Below, one piece after another: positions 1-5,691 of a stretch of 6,726 bases of DNA. Position numbers and translations under genes: made by a program. Where the stretch lies: NCBI GenBank assembly GCA_036399695.1, contig DASWMP010000003.1:1-6726 (forward strand), written 5' to 3'. How positions within the stretch are numbered: the stretch's first letter is position 1; each line of letters opens with the position of its first letter. Under the pieces are notes generated by a model. The model searched no databases and was not told where the DNA came from. It saw only the letters and a list, made by a program, of their open reading frames with translations. This stretch comes from DASVEE01 sp036399695. Its GTDB lineage: Bacteria > Acidobacteriota > Thermoanaerobaculia > Gp7-AA8.

Positions 1-420
1 GCCCATGGCCACCTCGACGCTCTTCTCCAGCAGGCGCCGGTCCATGTTGCTGCGAATGAGACGGTGGCGGAAGTCGCACAAGGCCCCCTGGGAGAAAGCC
101 GGCTCGGTGTCTCCCAGACAGTCCAGCACCATTTGCACGCGCAGGTCGAAGACGGTCAGCTCCACCATCGTGGCGTCCGACGCGCTCAGGTAGCCCTGCA
201 GCAGCGTGGCCATGGCCATGCGCGCCGGAGGTAGCGGCTCTTTGCCTGCCCCCGTCTGCCGGTACATGGTCTCCAACTCGGCTTGGAACGCCTCATCGAA
301 GAGCTCGTGGCGGTGTCGGCGTAGGAACGCGAAGAGCTTTCCGGTGCGCTTCATGCGCTCGATGATGCGCTCCTCCTGCTCGCTCAACTCCTGCTTGGGC
401 ATCCACCGCTCTATCTCCAT
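1..420 (-). CDS. IS1182/IS5-like transposase, N-terminal part (runs off left edge)
   Basis: Reading the minus strand from ATG at 418-420 gives 140 uninterrupted codons up to base 1, so the gene is cut by the window edge. The protein opens MEIERWMPKQEL and has the layout of the N-terminal domain of IS1182/IS5-type transposases (DUF772-like): an Arg/Lys-rich start, F-x-F-L-R-R-H near residue 30, LPPARMAMATLLQGYLSASD at about 63-82, and CLGDTEPAF then LCDFRHRLIRSNMDRRLLE at about 101-132. This domain precedes the DDE nuclease core, which lies outside the window. A GAGGTG ribosome binding site sits about 3-8 bases before the ATG, which supports this start. The upstream region is interrupted by the IS701-type element that begins 73 bases away, so the gene may have lost its own promoter. 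The family call rests on motif recognition; subfamily is uncertain. Confidence 0.75.
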   Translation of the reverse strand, partial: MEIERWMPKQELSEQEERIIERMKRTGKLFAFLRRHRHELFDEAFQAELETMYRQTGAGKEPLPPARMAMATLLQGYLSASDATMVELTVFDLRVQMVLDCLGDTEPAFSQGALCDFRHRLIRSNMDRRLLEKSVEVAMG

Positions 421-489
421 GGTCACCTCGCTCCGCCCCACGGCGCAAGTAAGGTGCCCATCCAGTCCCCTCCCTGTCGAGCCTCCCTC

Positions 490-505
490 TAACACTACTG
501 CGTCA
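490..505. repeat. IS701 terminal inverted repeat, left copy
   Basis: TAACACTACTGCGTCA at 490-505 is the exact reverse complement of 2005-2020. The outer three bases (TAA) probably belong to the YTAR-like target site. The TGA in this repeat, read on the minus strand at 505-503, is also the stop codon of the alternative-frame transposase tail. Confidence 0.9.
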
Positions 506-709
506 GGGCCCCGAAGGATGAAGGGGGAGGCCTGCCGGGTGGCGTGAGCGGTGTCGGGTGTTGGAGCGGTGGCAGGTGGGGCAGCGAGGCAGCCAGGTGG
601 CAATCACCCGAGCCATGGCAAGCCGTGCGGTGATGAAGCTGTCGTGGAAGTGGCGCTCAGGCCTGGAGTTGCTGCGCGTGGGATTCATCCGCCCCTCGGG
701 TCGAGGGGG
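503..709 (-). other. out-of-frame C-terminal tail of the IS701 transposase
   Basis: In the frame shifted by one base relative to the transposase, the minus strand stays open from the C-run at 705-710 to a TGA at 503-505 inside the inverted repeat. It encodes PERHFHDSFITARLA, then a segment ending in WLPRCPTCHRSN, which resembles the C-terminal tail I associate with longer IS701 transposases. Joining it at the run of six C (after TTTT) would give a protein of about 460 residues that fills the element to its end. This could be a frameshift mutation, a sequencing error in the homopolymer, or a programmed slip. The resemblance is from memory and was not checked by alignment. Confidence 0.5.
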
Positions 710-1886
710 GAAAACGCCGCACGCGTTCCGCGACGATGAACGCGTAACAGCAAAGGGCTACAGAGACGTGGTGGTGCCACCCAGGAAAGCGACGGCCCTC
801 GTAGTGGTCAAGGCCGAGTTCCCCTTTCAAGTCCTCGTAGACACGCTCGGTTCTCCAACGCTGCATGACGAGGCGAATGAGTTGCTTCTTTGTCATGCGG
901 TCCGGCACGGAGACGAGAAAGTAGTTGGCCGGCTCGGGTTCTCCCTCGCGCCATTCAATGAGAAGCCAGAGGGGCTCTTGTTGGCCCTTGGGCACTCCCG
1001 CGGCGACAACGCGACGCAGGGCGAAGCGCGCCCGGAGCTCCTCACGGGTGCCGCCGCGCCAGGTGCAGCGTCGAAAGCCCCCGCGCTCGTGGATGCTCAA
1101 GGCCATGTCCTTGACGCTCAGCGCCTCGCCGCGAGAGCGACCCTCGTTGTCGAGCAGGCAGATGGTTGTTTGGGGCTCTACCCCTACCGCATAGTGCAGC
1201 CCAAAGGAGCGCACCTGCGCGCGCAATTCCCTGGAGGTTCCGTACGCGGAGTCGGCCAGGACGACTCCCTTGGGAACGCCGTCCGCCACGGCCCGTCCAA
1301 TCATCTCCACGGCCAACTGGGGCTTGGTCTTGAAGGTGACGTCCTGGGGGATTCGGGCCTCCTGGCGGCGAGCGGTGTCGTTGGCCCAGGACTCGGGCAG
1401 GTACAGCTCGAAGTCGATGGGGAGGTGCTCGGTCCGGGTGGCGAGGCTCAGGCTGACGCCAATCTGGCAGTTGGTGATTTTTCCCGCCGAGCCGGTGTAT
1501 TGCCGCTGCACTCCCACCGAATGCTTGCCCTGTTTGAGGAAGCCGGTGTCGTCGACAATCCAGGCTTCCACGGGCTCGCGTTGCGTCAGGGTGTCCAGGG
1601 CATACCGGGCCGCCTCCCGGCGTACCTCCCGGTCGCTCCAGCGAGAGTCGACAGCGAAGTGCAGCAGTCGCTGGTGCATCGCATCGGTCCTGCTGGGGTC
1701 AGGGCAGGCACGGGCCGCAATGGGCTCGACGCTCTTGCGCTCCCCGTCTCCGAGCAGCCCCATGGCATAAACAGCAAAGGAACCCCGGCGGCGCTCCTCT
1801 CCCAAGACGTCGCCAATCCTTCGGAAGTACTCCTCGAGTCGTTGAACCCCACTGGCGTCCATGAAGGTGTCCATCGCCTGGCTCAC
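657..1886 (-). CDS. IS701 family transposase (DDE superfamily)
   Basis: This 409-residue protein cuts and rejoins DNA at the inverted repeats of the element. The RNase H-like DDE core is visible. The first Asp is in AWIVDDTGFLKQGKHSVGVQ (D112/D113), the second in VVLADSAYG (D212), and the Glu in RWRTERVYEDLKGELGLDHY (E351), followed by GRRFPGWHHH typical of the family. The start is GTG at 1886: a TGA stop lies immediately upstream in frame, and GGAG sits nine bases before the GTG. An ATG at 1874 is an alternative. The last residues after F392 (PPSTRGADESHAQQLQA) look unlike the family end. The expected tail is in another frame, so the product may be slightly truncated although all catalytic residues remain. 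Confidence 0.9.
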   Translation of the reverse strand: MSQAMDTFMDASGVQRLEEYFRRIGDVLGEERRRGSFAVYAMGLLGDGERKSVEPIAARACPDPSRTDAMHQRLLHFAVDSRWSDREVRREAARYALDTLTQREPVEAWIVDDTGFLKQGKHSVGVQRQYTGSAGKITNCQIGVSLSLATRTEHLPIDFELYLPESWANDTARRQEARIPQDVTFKTKPQLAVEMIGRAVADGVPKGVVLADSAYGTSRELRAQVRSFGLHYAVGVEPQTTICLLDNEGRSRGEALSVKDMALSIHERGGFRRCTWRGGTREELRARFALRRVVAAGVPKGQQEPLWLLIEWREGEPEPANYFLVSVPDRMTKKQLIRLVMQRWRTERVYEDLKGELGLDHYEGRRFPGWHHHVSVALCCYAFIVAERVRRFPPSTRGADESHAQQLQA

Positions 1887-2004
1887 TCAATCCGGCTCCA
1901 CCTCCCAAGCAATACGCACGGGTCGACTTTTCCGGTAGGGGCCCCCGCGCTACTTCTAACGGCGGGTGAACAGGCAGGCCACTGCTTTACTGCCAGCCCA
2001 GCTA

Positions 2005-2020
2005 TGACGCAGTAGTGTTA
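2005..2020. repeat. IS701 terminal inverted repeat, right copy
   Basis: TGACGCAGTAGTGTTA at 2005-2020 is the exact reverse complement of 490-505. It lies about 120 bases upstream of the transposase start, the usual position for the promoter-side end of such an element. Confidence 0.9.
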
Positions 2021-2028
2021 ACCCCTTC

Positions 2029-2067
2029 TATGTCCGACAACCCTCCTCACAGATTTAGGGGGACATA
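2029..2067. repeat. short inverted repeat TATGTCC/GGACATA
   Basis: TATGTCC at 2029-2035 and GGACATA at 2061-2067 are exact complements 25 bases apart, directly outside the IS701. They may be element ends or transposase-binding sites of the interrupted IS1182-like element, or a chance pairing. No gene is seen between here and 2157. Confidence 0.4.
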
Positions 2068-2117
2068 ACCCATCTGACGTTTCTCATCTGTAGAACCCAG
2101 CCCGACATCCCGTTCCG

Positions 2118-2147
2118 GTGAGAGCGCGTCGAACGCAGCGCTCTCAC
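2118..2147 (-). terminator. stem-loop after the NmrA-like gene, putative terminator
   Basis: GTGAGAGCGC (2118-2127) and GCGCTCTCAC (2138-2147) form a perfect 10-bp GC-rich stem around a 10-base loop, starting 9 bases past the TAG stop of the NmrA-like gene. There is no T-tract on its 3' side on either strand, so it is not a canonical intrinsic terminator. Its position at the end of the gene set suggests transcription ending or mRNA 3'-end protection. Confidence 0.45.
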
Positions 2148-2156
2148 ACAAAAATG

Positions 2157-3068
2157 CTACTCGGAGCGAGGGGCGCTGGCGGCAAGTTCCTGTCGGTGTT
2201 CGGCCGCCCATTGCTTCCAGGTCAGGGCGGGACGGCCGGTGACGTGCGGCACGTCGTCTCGCACGCTCCCGATGCTGCCCAACCGGCCGTCGACGATCTG
2301 TCTCATGCACTCGACGCCGCTCTCCGCGTACCACTTCTCGGTCTCGAAATCGGTCGAGTCAAAGGCCGCCGCGAACTCGTCCGGCCCGAGCACGTTGCAC
2401 GAGATCTTTCGTCCCGTGGCCTCGCTGAGGATCGCCGCGATCTCGGGACCGGTGGCCACCTCCGCGCTCAGCCAGTAGTCCTTTCCGTGGTGCCTCTCCG
2501 GCCCTTCGCGAAGCACGCTCGCGGCGACCGCGGCGATGTCGGCGGCGGCGATCCAGCCCGTGCGCTCTCCCTTCCAATAGGTGGTGATGGAGTCGTTCTT
2601 CGGATCGAAGAACAGCAGAAGGTTCTCCATGAACATGTTGGGGTGAAGGTGGGTCCAGGCCATGCCGCTGGCCTTGACGTAGCTCTCGATAAGCTGATGC
2701 CAAACGAAGTGGGGATCGGTGCAGTCCCATTCCGCGAACACGCCCAGGTGCACGATGTGCTTCACACCCGCTTTGTACGCCGCGTCGATGAGCGTCTTGC
2801 TCTGGGCGAGCATCGCCACGGTGTAGCCGGTTAGGACGAAGAGCCGGTCAACGCCCGCGAGCGCGACCCCGAACGTTTCGGGCTTGTCGAGATCCAGGTA
2901 GACGGCGTCCTTTCCTTCGGACCTTAGCCGCTCCACGTCGGCGGGCCGACGCGAGCTGAGACGCACGCTCACGTCCTCGGACTGCGCGAGTTCCGCCACG
3001 ATCTTCTTTCCGACCGTGCCGCTGGATCCCAAGACGAGCACATGGGCCTTGCGTTGATTCTTTTCCAT
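2157..3068 (-). CDS. NmrA/QorB-like NAD(P)-binding oxidoreductase (atypical SDR)
   Basis: This 303-residue cytosolic Rossmann-fold protein has a dinucleotide-binding glycine motif, LGSSGTVGKK (G14, G17, G20). An SSRRPADVERL stretch follows beta-strand 2, the usual place for NADP(H) phosphate contacts. Then come YLDLDKPETF, GVDRLFVLTG and the C-terminal AAADIAAVAASVLREG segment typical of NmrA/QorB-type atypical SDRs. The classical SDR YxxxK pair is absent (WHQLIES near the expected place), as in this subgroup. Family members reduce quinones or act as NAD(P) redox sensors; the substrate here cannot be told. It is the last gene of the co-oriented set, 146 bases after the preceding stop. That gap holds only a weak 5-bp hairpin (3198-3214), so a separate promoter is possible though none is clear. 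The ATG at 3068 has only a weak upstream GAGA. Confidence 0.85.
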   Translation of the reverse strand: MEKNQRKAHVLVLGSSGTVGKKIVAELAQSEDVSVRLSSRRPADVERLRSEGKDAVYLDLDKPETFGVALAGVDRLFVLTGYTVAMLAQSKTLIDAAYKAGVKHIVHLGVFAEWDCTDPHFVWHQLIESYVKASGMAWTHLHPNMFMENLLLFFDPKNDSITTYWKGERTGWIAAADIAAVAASVLREGPERHHGKDYWLSAEVATGPEIAAILSEATGRKISCNVLGPDEFAAAFDSTDFETEKWYAESGVECMRQIVDGRLGSIGSVRDDVPHVTGRPALTWKQWAAEHRQELAASAPRSE

Positions 3069-3214
3069 AGCGTTCTTATCTCTAATTGAGGTGAGTCGTC
3101 GTTCCGGTTAGCCACACCTGACGAGCCGGTGGGCGTGGGGGCAGGAAGATCGGCAGGTGTCGATAAGTTCGGGCTCGAGGCGATCCCTAAGCGCCCAGCC
3201 GTTACTTCGACGGC

Positions 3215-3961
3215 TTACATGAACAGCGCACGAACCAGGCGAACGCCGTATTCCGCGCTCGGATTCGTGGTGCCGTCGCCGACCCGCTCCGCGATCGCCG
3301 CCGTCGACAGGTCGCGCCGCTTGGGCAAGCGGTCCCTCTCGGCCGCCGCCAGAGCGCCCGGCAGTTCCTCCAAGGTGAGGTCGGTGCAGTAGCAGGGCGC
3401 GCCCGGCTGCTGTCGCCAAGACTCCGCGAGCGAGCCCGCGTCGTACGCGTCGAAGCCCGTGTCCTCGACGAGCGCCATGCCCACCTTTCTGTCCTCGTCG
3501 CTGTCAGCCGCGACCGGGAGTGCGATGCGCCCGGGCGTTCCCGAAGTTGCGCCCTTCCTCGCGAAGGAGTCGGAGCCGATGGAGTTCCACGCCTTCACGA
3601 CCGGGCGGCCAAGCTGCTCGGACACCCAGCGGCTCTCGACCTGGCCCTTCTCGATGGCGTCGATTCGCTCGTCGCGCATCGGATAGTAGTTCGAGGTGTC
3701 CATGACCACCGTGCTCTCCGGAAGGTCCGCGACCAGCGCGGCGACCCCAGGAATCTTGTTGAGGGGAATGGAGAGGATCGCCACGTCGACGCCCCTTAGG
3801 GCCTCGTCCATCCTGACGGCGCGAGCGCCGGTGGAGAGCGCCTCGGCGTCGATCGTCTCCGGCCCGCGAGAGTTGGCGACCGTCACGTCGTGGCCGGCCG
3901 CGGCCAGCTTTCGAGCCAAGGTCTTTCCGATGTGCCCCGCGCCGAGGATGCCGATCTTCAT
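3215..3961 (-). CDS. COG2085-type dinucleotide-binding oxidoreductase (F420/NADP reductase-like), copy A
   Basis: This 248-residue protein has an N-terminal Rossmann domain like that of F420:NADP oxidoreductases (PF03807): MKIGILGAGHIG gives GxGxxG at residues 7-12, and NSRGPET at 30-36 fits NADP phosphate recognition. DTSNYYP (88-94) and KAWNS (123-127) match conserved positions of the family. The C-terminal block ESWRQQPGAPCYCTDL (180-195) is identical in the second copy at 4282-5028. The two copies align without gaps at about 175 of 248 identities by hand count, so they are a tandem duplication. The ATG at 3961 has AGGAG about six bases upstream. F420 or NADP may serve as cofactor, but the substrate is unknown. 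The copies diverge most at 51-85 and 231-236, possibly altering substrate or dimer contacts. Confidence 0.85.
   Translation of the reverse strand: MKIGILGAGHIGKTLARKLAAAGHDVTVANSRGPETIDAEALSTGARAVRMDEALRGVDVAILSIPLNKIPGVAALVADLPESTVVMDTSNYYPMRDERIDAIEKGQVESRWVSEQLGRPVVKAWNSIGSDSFARKGATSGTPGRIALPVAADSDEDRKVGMALVEDTGFDAYDAGSLAESWRQQPGAPCYCTDLTLEELPGALAAAERDRLPKRRDLSTAAIAERVGDGTTNPSAEYGVRLVRALFM
3375..3412. repeat. 38-bp direct repeat within the duplicated gene pair (other copy 4442-4479)
   Basis: The plus-strand sequence at 3375-3412 is identical to 4442-4479. It codes for the most conserved C-terminal block of the two COG2085 paralogues. This is the longest exact match I found between them. 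Recombination across it would delete one paralogue and the monooxygenase remnant between them. Confidence 0.85.
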
Positions 3962-4023
3962 GGCCGCTCCTGCCCAAGCGGTGCCGTCGCGTTGCGGAGG
4001 GTTTTTGGGGTGGGTCTTTTCAT
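3958..4023 (-). CDS. possible 21-residue leader ORF overlapping copy A
   Basis: ATG at 4021-4023 opens a 21-codon frame (MKRPTPKTLRNATAPLGQER then P) whose TGA overlaps the ATG of copy A as ATGA. AGGAAA lies about nine bases before its start, a better site than many real genes here have. It could be a translationally coupled leader peptide, or a chance frame in the 81-base gap after the monooxygenase remnant. No homology is recognised. Confidence 0.2.
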   Translation of the reverse strand: MKRPTPKTLRNATAPLGQERP

Positions 4024-4042
4024 GTTCTTGTTTCCTATTTCG

Positions 4043-4276
4043 TTATCCGGGGATGGCCAGTGCACTTATGGGCATGGCCGACGCGACTCGTTCGAAAGAG
4101 CGCAGCCTCGCCTTGCGATCGTAGACGTCGGACACCAGGATCAGCTCGTCGGCGGACGTCTCTTCAATCAGCGATTCGGCCTGCTCCTTCGCGAGCGACG
4201 GGAACGCACCGACGAGCTCGACGGCCAGGCCGTAGGCCGACGCGTCGAGCTTGCCGATCGAGACGCGACCGGTCAT
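4043..4276 (-). pseudogene. luciferase-like (LLM) flavin monooxygenase, C-terminal remnant
   Basis: A 77-codon frame starts five bases after the stop of copy B. Its second half, ETSADELILVSDVYDRKARL followed by RSFERVA, matches the C-terminal helix-strand end of LLM-class flavin-dependent oxidoreductases (usual pattern ADELMxxSxxYDxxxRLRSxExxA). A full-length LLM protein has about 330-350 residues, so the flavin-binding TIM barrel is missing and the piece cannot be an active enzyme. The ATG at 4276 lacks a clear ribosome binding site, and any translation would be by coupling to copy B. The first 35 or so residues (MTGRVSIGKLDASAYGLAVE onward) could also belong to the old LLM. It is most likely a gene remnant left by an internal deletion during rearrangement of the duplicated pair. 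A small coupled protein is the less likely alternative. Confidence 0.65.
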
Positions 4277-4281
4277 CGTGT

Positions 4282-5028
4282 TCACATGTAGAGGGCGCGG
4301 TTCAGGCGCACCAAGTACTCGCCTTCGATGTTCAGGAAGTCGTCTCCTGCCCGTTCGGCGACCGCCGCCATGGCGAGATCGCGACGCTTGGGCGAGCGCT
4401 CCCTTTCGGCCGCCGCCAGCGCCGCAGGCAACTGCTCCAGAGTGAGGTCGGTGCAGTAGCAGGGCGCGCCCGGCTGCTGCCGCCACGACTCCGCGAGCGG
4501 GCCCGCGTCGTAGGCGTCGAACCCGGTGTCCTCCACCAGCTCCAGTGCGACCCTCCGGTCCGCCTCCCGGTCGGCCGCGATCGAGAGGGCGATGCGTCCT
4601 GGGCTGCCCGCAGGAAGGCCCTTCTTCGCGAAGGTGTCCGCGATCACCGAGTTCCAGGCCTTCGCCACGGGCCGGCCGAGCTGCTCGGCGAACCAGAGGC
4701 TCTCGACCTGCCCGGCCTCAAGAGCCTCGATCCTGCCGTCGCGCTGCGGGTAGTAGTTGGATGTGTCGATGACGACCGCATCGTCCTGAAGGCCCGAAAG
4801 AAGCGGCGCGACGCTGCGAAGCCGGGTGGGAGGGATCGACACGATCACGACGTCCACGTCTTCGACGGCCTCCGCCGTCGCGACCGCGCGAGCGCCGGTG
4901 GCCAGCGCTTCGGCGTCGATGGTCTCCGGGCCTCGCGAGTTGGAGACCTTGACGTCGTGCCCTGCGGCGGCGAGCTTGCGGGCCAGGGTTTTACCGATCG
5001 AGCCGGCCCCGATGATTCCAATTTTCAC
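4282..5028 (-). CDS. COG2085-type dinucleotide-binding oxidoreductase (F420/NADP reductase-like), copy B
   Basis: This is the paralogue of the gene at 3215-3961, of equal length (248 residues) and aligning without gaps. It has the same GxGxxG (IGAGSIG, residues 6-12), NSRGPET (30-36), DTSNYYPQRD (88-97), KAWNS (123-127) and ESWRQQPGAPCYCTDL (180-195) blocks. The start is GTG at 5028, preceded by AGGAG with a 10-base spacer. The upstream MarR-type gene ends 72 bases earlier, so the two are probably co-transcribed. A role in NADP- or F420-linked reduction is inferred from the fold. Pairing with a flavin monooxygenase remnant and an NmrA-like reductase points to redox or xenobiotic metabolism. 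Confidence 0.85.
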   Translation of the reverse strand: MKIGIIGAGSIGKTLARKLAAAGHDVKVSNSRGPETIDAEALATGARAVATAEAVEDVDVVIVSIPPTRLRSVAPLLSGLQDDAVVIDTSNYYPQRDGRIEALEAGQVESLWFAEQLGRPVAKAWNSVIADTFAKKGLPAGSPGRIALSIAADREADRRVALELVEDTGFDAYDAGPLAESWRQQPGAPCYCTDLTLEQLPAALAAAERERSPKRRDLAMAAVAERAGDDFLNIEGEYLVRLNRALYM

Positions 5029-5100
5029 TTTTTGATTTCTCCTGATGGTTTCGTTGATCCAAGTAGGGCCGCTGGCACTGCCGATGCTCCTTGGCGGCGT

Positions 5101-5601
5101 TCAGTCGTTCGGCGTCTCTTCGGCCTCTGCGGAACGGGCAATCCCGAGTCCGTTCAGGGTGTCGCGGAGCTCCACCAAGCCATCGTCGGTGAGCTTGCAC
5201 GCGGTCTCGATCCGCTCGGGCACGGCGCAGAGTTCCGCTCGAAGCGCCTCGCCCGCCTCGGTCAGCCCGATCTGGACGCGGCGCTCGTCACGCTCGTCCC
5301 GGGTCCGTGTTACCAGTCCTGCGGCGACCAGCCGCTTGAGCAGGGGCGTGAGCGTTCCGTTGTCCATCCCGAGCTCGTTTCCGAGGCTTCCAACGGTGCG
5401 GGGCTCGCTCTCGTAGAGCGCCAGCATGACGAGGAACTGCGGGTAGGTCAGCCCGAACGGCTCCAGGAAAGGGCGATGGAGACGGATGAACCGGTTGGCG
5501 GCGCTGTAGAGCGCGAAGGAGAGCTGCATTCCGACCCGGCGCCATTCCTGGCTTCCTCGTTCGAGCCCCTTTCCCGATTTCGGTGCCGACTTGATTTCCA
5601 T
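5101..5601 (-). CDS. MarR-family regulator, OhrR-like but lacking the sensing cysteine
   Basis: This 166-residue winged-helix DNA-binding regulator shows the OhrR-type order: QLSFALYSAANRFIRLHRP (26-44), LTYPQFLVMLALYE (51-64), the recognition-helix region MDNGTLTPLLKRLVAAGLV (79-97), and the wing RDERDERRVQIGLTEAGEAL (101-120). OhrR proteins carry a peroxide-reactive Cys in the QLCFALYS motif; here residue 28 is Ser (codon TCC). Cys125 and Cys135 remain, and Cys135 (TACKL) may match the C-terminal cysteine of two-Cys OhrR. It probably binds a ligand other than organic peroxide, or is redox-insensitive. It likely represses its own promoter and the downstream reductases. ATG 5601 follows a promoter closely and lacks a ribosome binding site; ATG 5529 (Met25) is a less likely start because it leaves little before the conserved motif. 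A 24-residue N-terminal extension precedes the domain. Confidence 0.88.
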   Translation of the reverse strand: MEIKSAPKSGKGLERGSQEWRRVGMQLSFALYSAANRFIRLHRPFLEPFGLTYPQFLVMLALYESEPRTVGSLGNELGMDNGTLTPLLKRLVAAGLVTRTRDERDERRVQIGLTEAGEALRAELCAVPERIETACKLTDDGLVELRDTLNGLGIARSAEAEETPND

Positions 5602-5607
5602 AGGTCA

Positions 5608-5633
5608 TTATTATGTAATGCGCTATCTAATAA
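5608..5633. promoter_or_regulatory. candidate MarR operator (pseudo-palindrome)
   Basis: A 26-bp pseudo-palindrome has outer arms TTATTA (5608-5613) and TAATAA (5628-5633), with inner matches TA, a central GC, and TA in symmetric positions, giving 18 of 26 symmetric bases. It covers the -10 and spacer of the promoter, where a dimeric MarR protein would block RNA polymerase. Autoregulation is inferred from the position, as is common for this family. Confidence 0.5.
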
Positions 5634-5638
5634 GTCAA
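5610..5638 (-). promoter_or_regulatory. sigma-70-type promoter of the MarR gene set
   Basis: On the minus strand, TTGACT (5638-5633) and CATAAT (5615-5610) are separated by exactly 17 bases. Each hexamer matches five of six consensus positions. The stretch is AT-rich, in contrast with its surroundings. The expected transcription start lies about 6-8 bases past the -10, at or within a few bases of the ATG at 5601, so the message would be leaderless or nearly so. That fits the missing ribosome binding site. Confidence 0.7.
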
Positions 5639-5691
5639 TGCGGAATAGATCTTCGAGTGCTTGAAGGCCGAAAACAACCTACCGGTGAGGG

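Larger units (their letters stand above)
493..2017 (-). mobile_element. complete IS701-type insertion sequence (~1.5 kb)
   Basis: The element is bounded by a perfect inverted repeat: CACTACTGCGTCA at 493-505 and its complement at 2005-2017. The match extends by three more bases, TAA/TTA, into the flanks. The flanking tetranucleotides are CTAA (489-492) and TTAA (2018-2021). Both fit the YTAR-type 4-bp target duplication known for the IS701 family, although they differ at one base. The element holds one transposase gene on the minus strand, and nothing else in it looks like a cargo gene. The long plus-strand open frame across it is the antisense shadow of the transposase. Confidence 0.85.
1..2071 (-). 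mobile_element. possible IS1182-like element interrupted by an IS701-type insertion
   Basis: The partial transposase at 1-420 needs an element end upstream of its start. The 70 bases between the start codon and the IS701 insertion show no terminal repeat. The flank beyond the IS701 (2022-2071), read on the minus strand, begins GGGTTATGTCCCCC, which looks like an IS end. Removing the IS701 would rejoin the two flanks into a leader of about 120 bases for the transposase. The outer boundary near 2071 is inferred, because the opposite end of the element is outside the window and its inverted repeat cannot be compared. Confidence 0.3.

Noticed and set aside
558..2015. 485-codon plus-strand open frame across the IS701
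   Set aside because: It is antisense to the transposase, shows no domain, and arises from the GC-rich codon pattern of the minus-strand gene.
2047..2334. 95-codon minus-strand frame past the end of the NmrA-like gene
   Set aside because: It overlaps the real gene in another frame and runs through the hairpin and IS-end sequence without protein character.
2118..2834. 238-codon plus-strand frame over the NmrA-like gene
   Set aside because: It is antisense to a clear Rossmann-fold protein, lacks a ribosome binding site, and starts within the terminator-like hairpin.
3114..3160. 7-bp inverted repeat ACACCTG/CAGGTGT upstream of the NmrA-like gene
   Set aside because: The 33-base spacing and short arms are compatible with chance, and no promoter elements are associated.
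4060..5664. 534-codon plus-strand open frame over the MarR and copy B genes
   Set aside because: It is the shadow of two well-supported minus-strand genes plus the promoter; its composition is Arg/Pro/Ala-rich with no recognisable motif.
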